From the NCBI GenBank assembly GCA_006438735.1, contig RCZF01000001.1:186001-250000 (forward strand): 64,000 nucleotides of DNA. Reading direction: 5' to 3'. Made by a program: the position numbers and the translations under genes. Below are positions 1-8,610 of this stretch, one piece after another (positions within the stretch are counted from its first letter, which is position 1; each line of letters begins with the position of its first letter). The notes under the pieces were generated by a model. That model saw only the letters and a program-made list of their open reading frames with translations. It was not told the DNA's origin and did no database searches. The DNA comes from Sphingomonas koreensis (lineage in GTDB: Bacteria > Pseudomonadota > Alphaproteobacteria > Sphingomonadales > Sphingomonadaceae).

Positions 1-608
1 GTGATCTTGTCCACCTGCTTGACGCCCGGCGCGCGCTCGACGCCCGACGAGACATCGACGAGCGTCGCACCGGTGCGGGCGATCGCCTCGGCGACATTGG
101 CGGCGTCCAGCCCGCCCGACAGCGCCCAGGGCAGCGGGTGGCGAAACCCTTCGAGCAGCCGCCAGTCGAACCGCAGCCCCATGCCGCCCGGCAGCGCGGC
201 GTCGTCGGGCGTCTTGGCGTCGTAGAGGATGCGGGTTGCGGCGTCGGCGTAGCGCCGCGCGGCGTCGAGATCGGCGCGCGTCTTGATCGCGATGGCGGCC
301 CAGACCTCGCGCCGGGTGCGCGCGCCGATCGTCGCGGCGCGCGCCGGGCTGGTCTTGTGAAGCTGCACCGCATCGAGCCGGGCCGCGGCGATCGCTGCAT
401 CGAGCAGCGCATCGTCGGGATCGACGAAAACGCCGACGCGGGCGACGCCGGCCGGCACCTGCTGGGTGAGCGCGGCGACTTGAGCGATCGAAACGTTGCG
501 CGGGCTCGGCGCGAAGAACACGAAGCCGACATGGCTCGCGCCGCCGCGCACCGCGGCGGCGAGCGTCTCGGGCGTCGAAAGACCGCAGATTTTGGTGGAA
601 GCCGGCAT
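1..608 (-). CDS. trpF: Phosphoribosylanthranilate isomerase, 3' end cut by the window edge
   Basis: This is the third step of tryptophan synthesis: isomerisation of N-(5'-phosphoribosyl)anthranilate in the cytoplasm by a TIM-barrel enzyme. The reading frame starts with ATG at 608 and gives MPASTKICGLSTPE, the typical N-terminus with the catalytic cysteine in KICG. Downstream come HVGFVF, VGVFVDP, VQLHK and, near the window edge, LSGGLDAANV and DVSSGVE, the phosphate-binding loops. About 202 codons are visible against a usual length near 210, so only a few residues are missing. A GTG three codons upstream (617) is an alternative start. The gene lies 44 bp after the VOC gene on the same strand, following pyrF. 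Position next to pyrF and a lapA-like gene is common in sphingomonads, where trpB and trpA usually follow. Confidence 0.93.
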   Translation of the reverse strand, partial: MPASTKICGLSTPETLAAAVRGGASHVGFVFFAPSPRNVSIAQVAALTQQVPAGVARVGVFVDPDDALLDAAIAAARLDAVQLHKTSPARAATIGARTRREVWAAIAIKTRADLDAARRYADAATRILYDAKTPDDAALPGGMGLRFDWRLLEGFRHPLPWALSGGLDAANVAEAIARTGATLVDVSSGVERAPGVKQVDKI

Positions 609-652
609 GGAGCGCACATCGGCGCTCGGCCGCGCAAACTCAAGTGGCGTCG

Positions 653-1006
653 CTACTCGCTCGGTGGCTCGGCGACGTGCCAGAGCACGCCAGAGGGATC
701 GACCAGGAAGCCAACGCGGATGCCCCAGGGCTGCATCGCCGGCGCGGTGGGCGACGCGATGCCGAAGCGATCGACGAGATCGAAGGTGCGCGCCCACCAG
801 TCGTCGAGATCGCGCACGAACAGCTGGTTCATGCAATTATCGGCGAACGCGGCGACGTAACAATTCTGGAGCAACAAGCCGGCACCCTCGAAATCGAGGA
901 TCGCGACGGTGTCGTCCTGATAATCGATCGTGAAGCCGAGCGCCTGATAGAAGTCGATCGAGCGGGCGAAATCCTTCGCCGGCACGAACGGGCGGATCAG
1001 CGCCAC
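653..1006 (-). CDS. VOC-superfamily (glyoxalase/bleomycin-resistance-like) protein
   Basis: A 117-residue single-domain protein beginning (GTG start) MALIRPFVPAKDFARSIDFY and containing the paired beta-alpha-beta-beta-beta pattern of the VOC fold, with QALGF and GFLVDPSGVLWHVAEPP near the end. The GTG follows the pyrF stop codon directly (stop 1009-1007, start 1006), so the two genes are almost certainly co-transcribed and translationally coupled. VOC proteins include glyoxalase I, dioxygenases and drug-binding proteins. Nothing here identifies the substrate, and the metal-ligand set is not complete enough to claim glyoxalase activity. It sits between pyrF and trpF with no obvious pathway link. 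Confidence 0.85.
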   Translation of the reverse strand: MALIRPFVPAKDFARSIDFYQALGFTIDYQDDTVAILDFEGAGLLLQNCYVAAFADNCMNQLFVRDLDDWWARTFDLVDRFGIASPTAPAMQPWGIRVGFLVDPSGVLWHVAEPPSE

Positions 1007-1681
1007 CTACAACGTCGCCTCGATCGCGCGCGCGGCCTGATCGGGGTTTTCGGCCTGGGTGATCGGGCGGCCGACGACGATGATCGAAGCACCCGAATCG
1101 ATCGCCTCGCGCGGCGTAACCACGCGCTTCTGATCGGCCACGCTGCCATTGGCGGGGCGCACGCCGGGCACCACGAAGAACCCCTTGGGCCAGGCCTTCT
1201 TTGCCGCAGCGACCTCTGCGCCCGAGCAGACCAGCCCGTCGACGCCCGCCGCCATCGCCAGTTCGGTTAGGTGGAGCACCTGCGCATGCGGATCGCGATC
1301 CACGCCGATCGAGCGGAGATCGGCGCCATCGAGGCTGGTGAGCGTCGTCACCGCGACGACCTTGGTGCCGGTCGGCGCGGCGGCCTTGGCGTCCTCGAGC
1401 ATCGCGCGGCCGCCCGCGGCGTGGACCGTCAGGATCGCGGGATCGAGCGGGCGCAGCGCCTGGATCGCCTTGGCAACGGTGTTGGGAATATCGTGCAGCT
1501 TCAAGTCGAGAAAGATCGGCAGGCCGAGCTCGGCCATTTCGTGGACGCCGGCGCGGCCGTTGGCCATGAAGAATTCGAGCCCGAGCTTGATCCCGCCGAC
1601 ATGATTGCGCACGCGCAGCGCGATGTCCCTCGCCTTGTCGAGCGAGGGCGTATCGAGCGCGATGAAGATTCGCGTCGTCAT
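1007..1681 (-). CDS. pyrF: Orotidine 5'-phosphate decarboxylase
   Basis: Converts OMP to UMP, the last step of de novo pyrimidine synthesis. The 224-residue protein starts MTTRIFIALDTPSLDKAR and carries the family signature FLDLKLHDIPNTV (catalytic Lys-Asp region), the HAAGG loop and, near the C-terminus, VPGVRP and IIVVGRPIT (phosphate binding). Length and motifs are normal for class I OMP decarboxylase. The ATG at 1681 overlaps the stop of the upstream lapA-like gene by four bases (ATGA), which fixes the start; the frame is open further upstream but that part only shadows the lapA-like gene. Confidence 0.96.
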   Translation of the reverse strand: MTTRIFIALDTPSLDKARDIALRVRNHVGGIKLGLEFFMANGRAGVHEMAELGLPIFLDLKLHDIPNTVAKAIQALRPLDPAILTVHAAGGRAMLEDAKAAAPTGTKVVAVTTLTSLDGADLRSIGVDRDPHAQVLHLTELAMAAGVDGLVCSGAEVAAAKKAWPKGFFVVPGVRPANGSVADQKRVVTPREAIDSGASIIVVGRPITQAENPDQAARAIEATL

Positions 1682-2001
1682 GCCGATCCGGGCGGCATCG
1701 CCGGCGCGTCCTCGACGACCGGGGCGATCGGCGGCGCGCTCGCCAGTGCGGCGGCGCGCAGATCGGTGATCGTCCGCTCCGAATTGACCAGCCGCGAGCG
1801 CAGCCGCCAGCGCACCGCATGGTGATAGAGCAGCGTCGGCACGAGCCCGACCAGGAACATGATCAGCAGCAGCAGCGGCAGATTGACGTCCGCGATCAGC
1901 CCACCCCACAGCTTGATCGGCACCGTCGTCCAATTGGCCGCGGCGAACACGACGATCAGCACCGCAAGCAGGAACCAGAACAGGCCCTTCAGGAATTGCA
2001 T
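1678..2001 (-). CDS. LapA-domain (DUF1049) inner-membrane protein
   Basis: A 107-residue protein with two hydrophobic segments: about residues 4-24 (FLKGLFWFLLAVLIVVFAAA) and about 41-60 (LPLLLLIMFLVGLVPTLLYH), separated by NWTTVPIKLWGG. This is the layout of lipopolysaccharide assembly protein A domain proteins, which in E. coli help tune LPS synthesis. A short basic stretch (RWRLRSRL) and a proline/alanine-rich tail follow. It overlaps pyrF by four bases and is its likely operon partner. Family membership is clear from the layout; a role in LPS control here is inferred. Confidence 0.8.
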   Translation of the reverse strand: MQFLKGLFWFLLAVLIVVFAAANWTTVPIKLWGGLIADVNLPLLLLIMFLVGLVPTLLYHHAVRWRLRSRLVNSERTITDLRAAALASAPPIAPVVEDAPAMPPGSA

Positions 2002-2083
2002 GGTGCGGCTCGGTGGATCGGGGGTCGCATGGTCGCGGAGCCTATTACGGCGCGCGCGCTTTGGCCAGAGGCGTTGCGGCGCG

Positions 2084-4384
2084 TTACGGCTCGCCGACTT
2101 CCTTGCGCAGCGACGCGATGAGGCCGGGGATCGCGGTAAGCTTGGCTTCCTCCTCGTCGAGGATGGCGATGAAGGCGGCGCGCTTGATCGCCGCGACGCG
2201 GCCGGGCTTGAGGCGAACCGTGGCGGGAAGCGTGGAGAGGATGATGTCGATCATCCGCTCGGCGCCGTGGAGGCGGCCCCACAGATAGTCATTCTCGCGG
2301 TAGGCGCGGCTGAAAAAGGCGCCGAAACTGTTGAACTGAATGCCCTTGAGCGTGGCCTCGGCGCCCCCCGCCCGGATCGAGCGGGCATCGTCCGGCGCGA
2401 TGCGATCGACTTTGATCGGATCGAATTCGTCGAGCCCTTCGCCCTGGAGCAGCGGCAGCGTCGCGACGTCGAAATAGGGAAAGCCGAGATAGGACAACAG
2501 CATGGTGCGGCGGATGTCGCGACTGAGCAGCGCCAGCGCCTCGGCGATGCGGACATCGGTTTCGGCGTCGAGCGCGGTCAGATTCATCGATTCGGACAAG
2601 CGCTCGAGCAATGGACCGGCGTCCTCGCCGAGCAGGCGCACGTCGCGGCGGAGCCGGAGATGCGTATCGGTGCGCTTGCACTCGAGATAGGCGGCGAGCG
2701 ATTCGTAGATCGCGTCGCGGATCGGCGCGACTTCGGCGTCTTCATGCGCCATTTCGATCGCGGTCAGGTGGCGAGCGAGCAGCCGCAACCGGCGGATGCG
2801 GAAGCCGAGATCGTAGCGCCGCAGGAAATCGATCGCCGCTGCGCTCGCGCCCCCGGCGAAGCTGGGCGTCTCGCCCTTGAAGCGCTGCGTGCGGACGGTG
2901 GCGGTGATGACGTCGCGGATATGCTCGCGCCGGGCAGGGCCGTGCTCACCGCCGACCTGATAGAGCAGCGCCACGATCAGATCGATCACGCCGTCGACTT
3001 TGAGATGGCCGTAGGAGGCGTAGCTGAAGCCCGATTTGGCGGCCGCGGCATTTTGCGCGCGGCGACGCCAGGTGGCGAGGCGCGAGGCGGTCGGGCGATC
3101 GAGGAACAAGGTATGGCCGAACAGCGATTCGACCTCGCTTTCGACCTCGGGCCGGATATCGGCGATGATCGCGCGCATCCGCTCGATCCGGGCCGACCGT
3201 TCGGCGATGTCTTCCAGATTGTCGCGGATCGGCTGTTGTCTCGGCAGCTCGGAGACGGCGCCGAGGATCGTCTGGAAAAAGCCGGGTGCTTCCTTCACCG
3301 CGCCGCCGAAATGGATCTTCAGCCCCGGCGACGGATCGATATAGATGAACCGGCGATCGATCTGGCGGCGCGCCGGGCGTTCTCGCAGCGCGTCGATCGC
3401 CGGGCGGAACGGCGCGTTGGCGAGCACCGATCCGTCGATCAGCACCGCTTTGTCGGCGGCGTTGGCGGCGGCTTGCCGCGGCAGCACGCGCGTGAGGAAA
3501 GCGTCGCGGCCCGGCCATTCGACGCCGCGATCCTTCAGCACGCCGTCTAGCTCCCCGACCATGAAGGGTGGAAAGGCGCCAGGAAAACTGGATGTCGCGC
3601 GCGCGGCAAACGCCAGTTCGGCGGGGTGGGCGAGCGCCTGCAGCGGCGCGCCATGATCGCTGAACGGCACCACCAGCCGGTGCTCGGTTTCCAGGACTTC
3701 GGGCGGCGAATTGAGCCGCAGCCGTTCGGGATGACCGCGAAAATCGGTGACGGTGACGTAGAGATCGAGCGGCTGGCCGTCGGGCAGCAGGCGGGGGCCG
3801 CGCGGCGCCGCGGCCATCGCGTCGATCGCGTCGATCAGCAGGTTAGTGAATCGCGCGCCACCGAACGGCGGCTCGAACCAGCGCGAGCGAACGAAGTGCG
3901 ACAGCTTCTCGCGCACCTCCTCCCGGGCGCCTGCCTCGACCTGCTCGTCGATATCGCCGCCGTTGCGCTTGGCCGCCATCCACGCCAGCGGCAGCGCCCA
4001 AGCCTTGGAAAAGCGCGACGAGGGCGCGGCGTCTGGATCGATCAGCGCCTCGATGTCGGCGGAATCGAGCCACAGATCGGTGAGCGGTTCGAGCGACTGG
4101 CCGGTCGAGATCGCCTGCGCGAGGAACACGCCGTTGATCCCGCCCGCGCTTGCCCCGGCGATGATGTCGACGAGCACGCGCAGCCGCATCGCGCCTTCGG
4201 CCTGAATCTCGTCGAACATCGCGCGGTAGACGCCCTGACTGCCGCCGATTGCCGCGTCGCCGGCATGAAAAGCCTGGCTGGCGCGGGCGAGCCGCCAGAT
4301 TTCCTTGGTGATGCCATGCATGTAAACCGCCAGGCTGATCCCGCCATAGCAGACCAGCGCGAGCCGAATTTCCTTTTCGCGCAC
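2084..4384 (-). CDS. Patatin-like phospholipase with C-terminal DUF3376-type region
   Basis: A 766-residue predicted serine lipid acyl hydrolase. The oxyanion loop YGGISLAVYMHG lies near residue 13, and the nucleophile elbow G-A-S-A-G has its serine at residue 79 in IIAGASAGGING. The dyad aspartate appears in VLIDGSVLANAPF, with Ser variant of the usual DG[GA]. The long C-terminal half contains the alpha-helical region typical of bacterial patatin-related proteins of about 750 residues. There is no signal peptide, so it is probably cytoplasmic or membrane-associated. It lies 82 bp upstream of the lapA-like gene. Substrate is not predictable from sequence. Confidence 0.88.
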   Translation of the reverse strand: MREKEIRLALVCYGGISLAVYMHGITKEIWRLARASQAFHAGDAAIGGSQGVYRAMFDEIQAEGAMRLRVLVDIIAGASAGGINGVFLAQAISTGQSLEPLTDLWLDSADIEALIDPDAAPSSRFSKAWALPLAWMAAKRNGGDIDEQVEAGAREEVREKLSHFVRSRWFEPPFGGARFTNLLIDAIDAMAAAPRGPRLLPDGQPLDLYVTVTDFRGHPERLRLNSPPEVLETEHRLVVPFSDHGAPLQALAHPAELAFAARATSSFPGAFPPFMVGELDGVLKDRGVEWPGRDAFLTRVLPRQAAANAADKAVLIDGSVLANAPFRPAIDALRERPARRQIDRRFIYIDPSPGLKIHFGGAVKEAPGFFQTILGAVSELPRQQPIRDNLEDIAERSARIERMRAIIADIRPEVESEVESLFGHTLFLDRPTASRLATWRRRAQNAAAAKSGFSYASYGHLKVDGVIDLIVALLYQVGGEHGPARREHIRDVITATVRTQRFKGETPSFAGGASAAAIDFLRRYDLGFRIRRLRLLARHLTAIEMAHEDAEVAPIRDAIYESLAAYLECKRTDTHLRLRRDVRLLGEDAGPLLERLSESMNLTALDAETDVRIAEALALLSRDIRRTMLLSYLGFPYFDVATLPLLQGEGLDEFDPIKVDRIAPDDARSIRAGGAEATLKGIQFNSFGAFFSRAYRENDYLWGRLHGAERMIDIILSTLPATVRLKPGRVAAIKRAAFIAILDEEEAKLTAIPGLIASLRKEVGEP

Positions 4385-4453
4385 GCTATTCCCCTTTTCG
4401 CCCGATCAAGCACGAGCGTGAGGCGCGACCCTGCCGGTCTGTCAGGCGAGGGG

Positions 4454-5149
4454 TCAACTGCGTTCCAGCGTCGCCCAGATCGGCAGATGATCGGACGCCC
4501 GCCTTGCGGCGGCGCTGTCATGCACGCCGCAGCCGGCGACGGCGAGATCGGGCGACACCATGATGCGATCGAGCCGCGCGACCGGCCGACGGGCGTGGAA
4601 GCTCGGCCCGGTATCGGCGATCCGGTAAACCCGGCCGAAATCGCGCAGGCAGCCGGTCGTCGCGCTCCATTCATTGAGATCGCCCATCAGCACGGTCGGG
4701 TGGCGATGGTTGCTGGTATCGATGTGCGACATGATCGCATGCGCCTGCCGCCGCCGCCACAGCCCCGACAGATCGAGGTGCATGCCGACGATGCGGATCG
4801 TCTCGCCATTGAGCTTAACGTCGGCCATCACTGCGCCGCGCGGTTCCAGCATGGGCAGATGGATCGGTGTGCGAGCGATGATTTCAGCATCTTTGCGCAC
4901 CAGAATCGCGTTGCCGTGCCATCCCATCGAGGCGGCGCGAATGCCGAACGGCACGGCTTTCCAGGGGCTGTGCTCTTCCAGCAGATGCGCGGTGATCACT
5001 TGCGCGCGCTCACCGAAGCGGCGATCGGCTTCCTGCAGACAGACGACATCTGCGTCGATCTCGCGCAGCACCTCGACGATGCGATCGGGGCGACGACGAC
5101 GATCGGTGCCGATCCCCTTGCGCATATTATAACTGGCGACCTTGATCAT
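4454..5149 (-). CDS. Endonuclease/exonuclease/phosphatase (EEP) family hydrolase
   Basis: A 231-residue EEP-fold protein. The order of motifs is VASYNMRKG (Asn of the metal site), VVCLQEADRR (metal-binding Glu), VGMHLDLSG (His-Leu-Asp), LMGDLNEW (catalytic Asp-x-Asn) and a C-terminal ASDHLPIWATL (Ser-Asp-His). All catalytic residues are present. The group includes DNases, phosphatases and sphingomyelinases, and the substrate cannot be told. It is a separate unit 69 bp upstream of the patatin-like gene on the same strand; the two may be co-transcribed. Confidence 0.87.
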   Translation of the reverse strand: MIKVASYNMRKGIGTDRRRRPDRIVEVLREIDADVVCLQEADRRFGERAQVITAHLLEEHSPWKAVPFGIRAASMGWHGNAILVRKDAEIIARTPIHLPMLEPRGAVMADVKLNGETIRIVGMHLDLSGLWRRRQAHAIMSHIDTSNHRHPTVLMGDLNEWSATTGCLRDFGRVYRIADTGPSFHARRPVARLDRIMVSPDLAVAGCGVHDSAAARRASDHLPIWATLERS

Positions 5150-5430
5150 TCCGGATGGGTAACGCGGGAAACGCCGTGTTGGTTCACGGCGGGGGCAGGG
5201 GCTGCGGTTTAATTAGCCGGCGAGCCATCACGGCGCAACGATCAGATGCCGAAACGCCCAGTCTACCTCGACAAAAATAGCGATCGTGGGGCGATGTTAA
5301 TCATTTTTCATCGACGCCGGTAGCGCACTTGGATGAGCGAACGTGGCGTGACAGCGTGGTTCCGGGCGTACCTGCGTCGATCGACATGCGAAGACAAGGA
5401 TCACAGGGTAACAGAGCGCTGGCAGAAGAA

Positions 5431-5530
5431 GCGTGACGACGTCGAACGGCCGGTTGAACCAGTTCGACACTTCAGTGGCGCGGATGCCGCCGCATCAGGA
5501 CTTTCTCGATCGTCACTGCGCACAGCAATA
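5431..5530 (+). pseudogene. Probable remnant of a tryptophan-halogenase C-terminus
   Basis: In one frame the sequence encodes VARMPPHQDFLDRHCAQQ followed by a stop. This matches the extreme C-terminal pattern of the flavin-dependent tryptophan-halogenase-like proteins elsewhere in this window (AAAMPKHLDYISRYC and AARLPTHGDFVRHCC). Only about 25 residues fit, and the sequence upstream does not continue the family in any frame I can follow. The fragment faces away from the nearby TonB receptor gene. The match is short, so identity is tentative. The remaining parts of 5150-5650 show no recognisable gene. Confidence 0.45.
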
Positions 5531-5649
5531 GTCAGCAGCTTCTCAACCCGATTTTGTCGCCCCAGTCTCAATCACGGCTGCGCCCAACAGGTCGCGGCCG
5601 AAAAAGATAAGCTATTTCGATATCGTAGCATGCAAAATCAGCTCATGGT

Positions 5650-5887
5650 GAAGAAACAAGCGATGGGCGAGGTTCACATTCACCTCGGCGCATAACCGCC
5701 GCGTCGAACGGATGCCCGAGATCGATGTGATCTGTACCGACATCGCCGATCCGCATCCACCGATGGGCACCCACGGTATCGGCGAGATCGGGATTACCGG
5801 CGGGGCGCTGCGGTCGCGAATGCGATCTACAATGCAACCGGTCGGCGCGTCCGTGATCTGCCGATTACGTTGGACAAGCTGCTCTAG
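5650..5887 (+). pseudogene. C-terminal remnant of a xanthine-dehydrogenase-family molybdopterin subunit
   Basis: The segment reads PEIDVICTDIADPHPPMG and then HGIGEIGITGG, after which a one-base shift continues as AAVANAIYNATGRRVRDLP and ITLDKLL before a stop at 5885-5887. This is the unmistakable C-terminus of the large Mo-binding subunit of xanthine dehydrogenase/aldehyde oxidase proteins, where the consensus is GEIGIT..AA.ANA...ATG.RVRDLPIT.D.LL. The upstream part (roughly 5650-5710) is more degraded, with an in-frame stop and at least one more shift. The rest of the roughly 750-residue protein is absent, so this is a decayed fragment and not a sequencing error in an intact gene. Confidence 0.75.
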
Positions 5888-5944
5888 AAGAGCTCGCGCT
5901 ACATATGATGGCCATCACTTGGGCTCATAGCATCTCATAAGCCG

Positions 5945-8503
5945 CTAAAACTTGGCACCCAGTCTCAACCCGATGGTGCGTGGTGTGATCGGGACGATGT
6001 ATGGACGTTGTCCGCAACTGCCGCATTCGGAAAAGCGCGAAAGTTGCGCCCGCTCATCCCACATATTCTGGACAAACAGTTCGATGCTATATTGCGAAAG
6101 GTCGATCCCCAATGCCGCGTCGCCGGTCGTGTAAGGCTTCAGCCGATCAGTCTGTTCGGCTGGATCGATGATGTTGCCGGTGCCCGTCTCATAGATCGCG
6201 GTGCGAATATCGGAGGAGGCGGAACTCTGATGCGCGATGACGATCTGACCATATCCCTTGGCCCGGCCAATCGGCACTGTGTAGCGCGCGGTGCCATTGA
6301 TCTTGAAGCGCGGCGTGATCGGCAGTCGCGTACCTTTTGGCGCCGACACGATATTGCCGTCGCCGGTATCCGCGCAGGTTAGCGTCGGATCGTCGAAAAG
6401 GCACAGATTTTGTCGCGTTACGGCATCGTTATAGGAGCCGGACGCGGTGAGCGATAATGGCCCGCTAGCATAATTGGCGTCGGCCTCGATCCCGCGGATC
6501 CGGGCGTTGGGGCCGTTATGCACTTCGGTAAAGCTGTTCGCGCCGAGGAACGAGAATTGGAAATGTTTCCAATCCTGCTGGTAAAGAGCGACGTTGAAAT
6601 GCGCCGCACCGCCAAGGAAGGTCGATTTCACGCCGAATTCGTAATTGACCAGATAATCGGCAGCGTAAGGCGCCACATCGACGCGGCGATTGATACCGCC
6701 GGGTCGAAAACCGCGCGACCAGGTGCCATATAGCAGCAGGTCGTGACTTGGTTTCCACGTCAGGTTCAGGCGATGCGTAACGCCCTGTCCCTGCGCCTCG
6801 ACCGGGCGAATGCCGCCGCCGATCGAATAGGCGGCGAGATTGGTGCATGGGCTGCCGGCAACGGCGGGCGGGAGCAAAGTCGTCGATCCGCCGTCGTTCA
6901 GCGCGTCACCGAGCCGTTGACCGTCATCGGTGAAGCATTGCACTACGCCGGTATGCGAACTGCCCGCGCCGTTATACGGCGTATCGGTATAATCCCCGCC
7001 TGGATTGCGGCCGAAACCGAAGAAGCCGATCAGCGAATTGTCATATATGAAAGCGCGTGCGCCGGCCGTGAAAGTCAGGTTCGGTAGAAGATCGTAGCTC
7101 GCCTCCCCGAATACCGCATAATCCTTGTCCACGCGGTGTTGCTGCGTCAGCCACAAGGTGCCGGGCGATCCGTTGACCGAGACATCACTGCCCAAGCCAG
7201 GAATCTGGTAATCCTGATGGATCAGATTGCTCTGGCGCTGATAGAACAGCCCGCCAACGACGCGAAACCGATCTTCCTGCGGTGACGAGACGCGCAGTTC
7301 CTGGCTCAGTTTCTTGAAGTGATCGGTCGCGAGCACGTTTTGCCGGGGGTCGATCGAGTTGCCGGCATTGTCGAGATAATAGAAATAGCCGGCCAGACCC
7401 CCGACCGACGAATAGAGCGAATCATACGCCTCTGCGTAATCGGTATAGTCGCTCGACTGAGCATCCTTGCGGTCGAGATAGGCGCCGGCATAGGTCACGT
7501 CCCAATTGCCGACCTTGCCTTCGATCGTGAGCGCGGCCTGGACGAACCGGTCGCGGCGATATTCGGGATAGAAACGCTGCACCTCGAGATCGCCGACCTG
7601 CGGATCGTAGCCATAGGATCCGTGCGAGCGCTCGTCTTGGTAAAGCACCGTCGGCGTTACCGTCCAATTCTGGTCGAGATCGATCTTAAGCGCGGCGCGG
7701 CCGCCCCACGTTTCGGTGTCGTTGTAATCTTTTTTGACGAAGTCGGCATTGTCGACCGTGATACCGCCCGGCTGCGGCAGGAAGCTGCGTGTGCCGGGCA
7801 CATTGTCGATAAAGCCGGCATCGCGTTCATAGAAGCCGACGACGCGCAGCGCCACATCCTGCGAGAATGGTGTGTTGATCATCCCTTCCAGCTTGCCGCC
7901 GACGCCGCCGTGATCGACCGTGTTGATCTCGCTATCGACCCGCCCATAGAAACCGCTGGTATCGGGCTTGTTGGTGATGATGCGGATGGTACCGGCTTCC
8001 GAGGATGCGCCGTAAAGCGTGCCCTGCGGCCCGGACAGGCTTTCGATCCGCGCGATGTCGTAAATGTGGACGTCGAGCGTGCCGCCGATCGTGGTGATCG
8101 GCTGTTCGTCGAGATAGCTGCCGACGGTCGGCAACGGCCCGGAATGATTGCCCTCGGCACCGTTGGCCGACGCAGCGACCCCGCGGAAATAGACCGTCGT
8201 CACGCCCGGCTGCGTCGTCAGGAAGGCGACCGAGGGCAGCAGCTTGGTATATTGCTGAAAATTGGTGATGTTGAGATCGTCGAGCTTTTTGGTGCCGAAC
8301 GCCTGGATGCTGATCGGTACGTTTTGAAGGCTTTCCTCGCGCTTCTGCGCGGTGACGATGATGTCGTTTTCTGAACCTCCATTATCTGGCGGCGTCGTTT
8401 GATCGGCGGGAGGCGTCGCGTCCTGCGCACCTACCGGCGTCGCGAGCATGGCCGTTGAAGCAAGAAGGATCGCGACGGTCGCGTGACAGTGGGAAAAGTG
8501 CAT
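5945..8503 (-). CDS. TonB-dependent outer-membrane receptor
   Basis: An 852-residue TonB receptor. ATG at 8503 is preferred over an upstream TTG (8524) because GGGGA lies just before it and the protein then begins with a clean signal peptide (MHFSHCHATVAILLAS... ending near VGAQ). The TonB-box region is NDIIVTAQKREESLQNV, followed by a plug domain with IESLSGPQGTLYGASSEAG and a beta-barrel that ends in the aromatic terminus GLRLGAKF. It imports an unidentified ligand across the outer membrane using TonB energy. It is the last gene of a same-strand run: M20 peptidase, TPR sulfotransferase, receptor. No xylan-type operator was found upstream. Confidence 0.93.
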   Translation of the reverse strand: MHFSHCHATVAILLASTAMLATPVGAQDATPPADQTTPPDNGGSENDIIVTAQKREESLQNVPISIQAFGTKKLDDLNITNFQQYTKLLPSVAFLTTQPGVTTVYFRGVAASANGAEGNHSGPLPTVGSYLDEQPITTIGGTLDVHIYDIARIESLSGPQGTLYGASSEAGTIRIITNKPDTSGFYGRVDSEINTVDHGGVGGKLEGMINTPFSQDVALRVVGFYERDAGFIDNVPGTRSFLPQPGGITVDNADFVKKDYNDTETWGGRAALKIDLDQNWTVTPTVLYQDERSHGSYGYDPQVGDLEVQRFYPEYRRDRFVQAALTIEGKVGNWDVTYAGAYLDRKDAQSSDYTDYAEAYDSLYSSVGGLAGYFYYLDNAGNSIDPRQNVLATDHFKKLSQELRVSSPQEDRFRVVGGLFYQRQSNLIHQDYQIPGLGSDVSVNGSPGTLWLTQQHRVDKDYAVFGEASYDLLPNLTFTAGARAFIYDNSLIGFFGFGRNPGGDYTDTPYNGAGSSHTGVVQCFTDDGQRLGDALNDGGSTTLLPPAVAGSPCTNLAAYSIGGGIRPVEAQGQGVTHRLNLTWKPSHDLLLYGTWSRGFRPGGINRRVDVAPYAADYLVNYEFGVKSTFLGGAAHFNVALYQQDWKHFQFSFLGANSFTEVHNGPNARIRGIEADANYASGPLSLTASGSYNDAVTRQNLCLFDDPTLTCADTGDGNIVSAPKGTRLPITPRFKINGTARYTVPIGRAKGYGQIVIAHQSSASSDIRTAIYETGTGNIIDPAEQTDRLKPYTTGDAALGIDLSQYSIELFVQNMWDERAQLSRFSECGSCGQRPYIVPITPRTIGLRLGAKF

Positions 8504-8610
8504 GACGGATCCCCGAAACGACAAGTTGTTTCAGGATGCTGTTCGCGTGCGCAGCATTCGTCAATCTGCCGCGTCGTGGGCGATCATTTCGTGACGATAG
8601 CGTGACAGTT

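Noticed and set aside
138..1270. Long plus-strand open frames opposite trpF, VOC and pyrF
   Set aside because: They are antisense shadows of well-matched genes in GC-rich DNA and have arginine-rich, family-free translations. The same applies to similar frames opposite most genes.
5318..5331. CGGTAGCGCACTTG as a seventh LacI-type operator
   Set aside because: Only the left arm matches; the right arm is lost and the nearest plus-strand sequence is pseudogene debris. It could be a decayed site but is not convincing.
5333..5695. Open frame of 120 codons as a real gene
   Set aside because: Its translation has no family resemblance, and other frames of the same DNA carry recognisable remnants of decayed genes.
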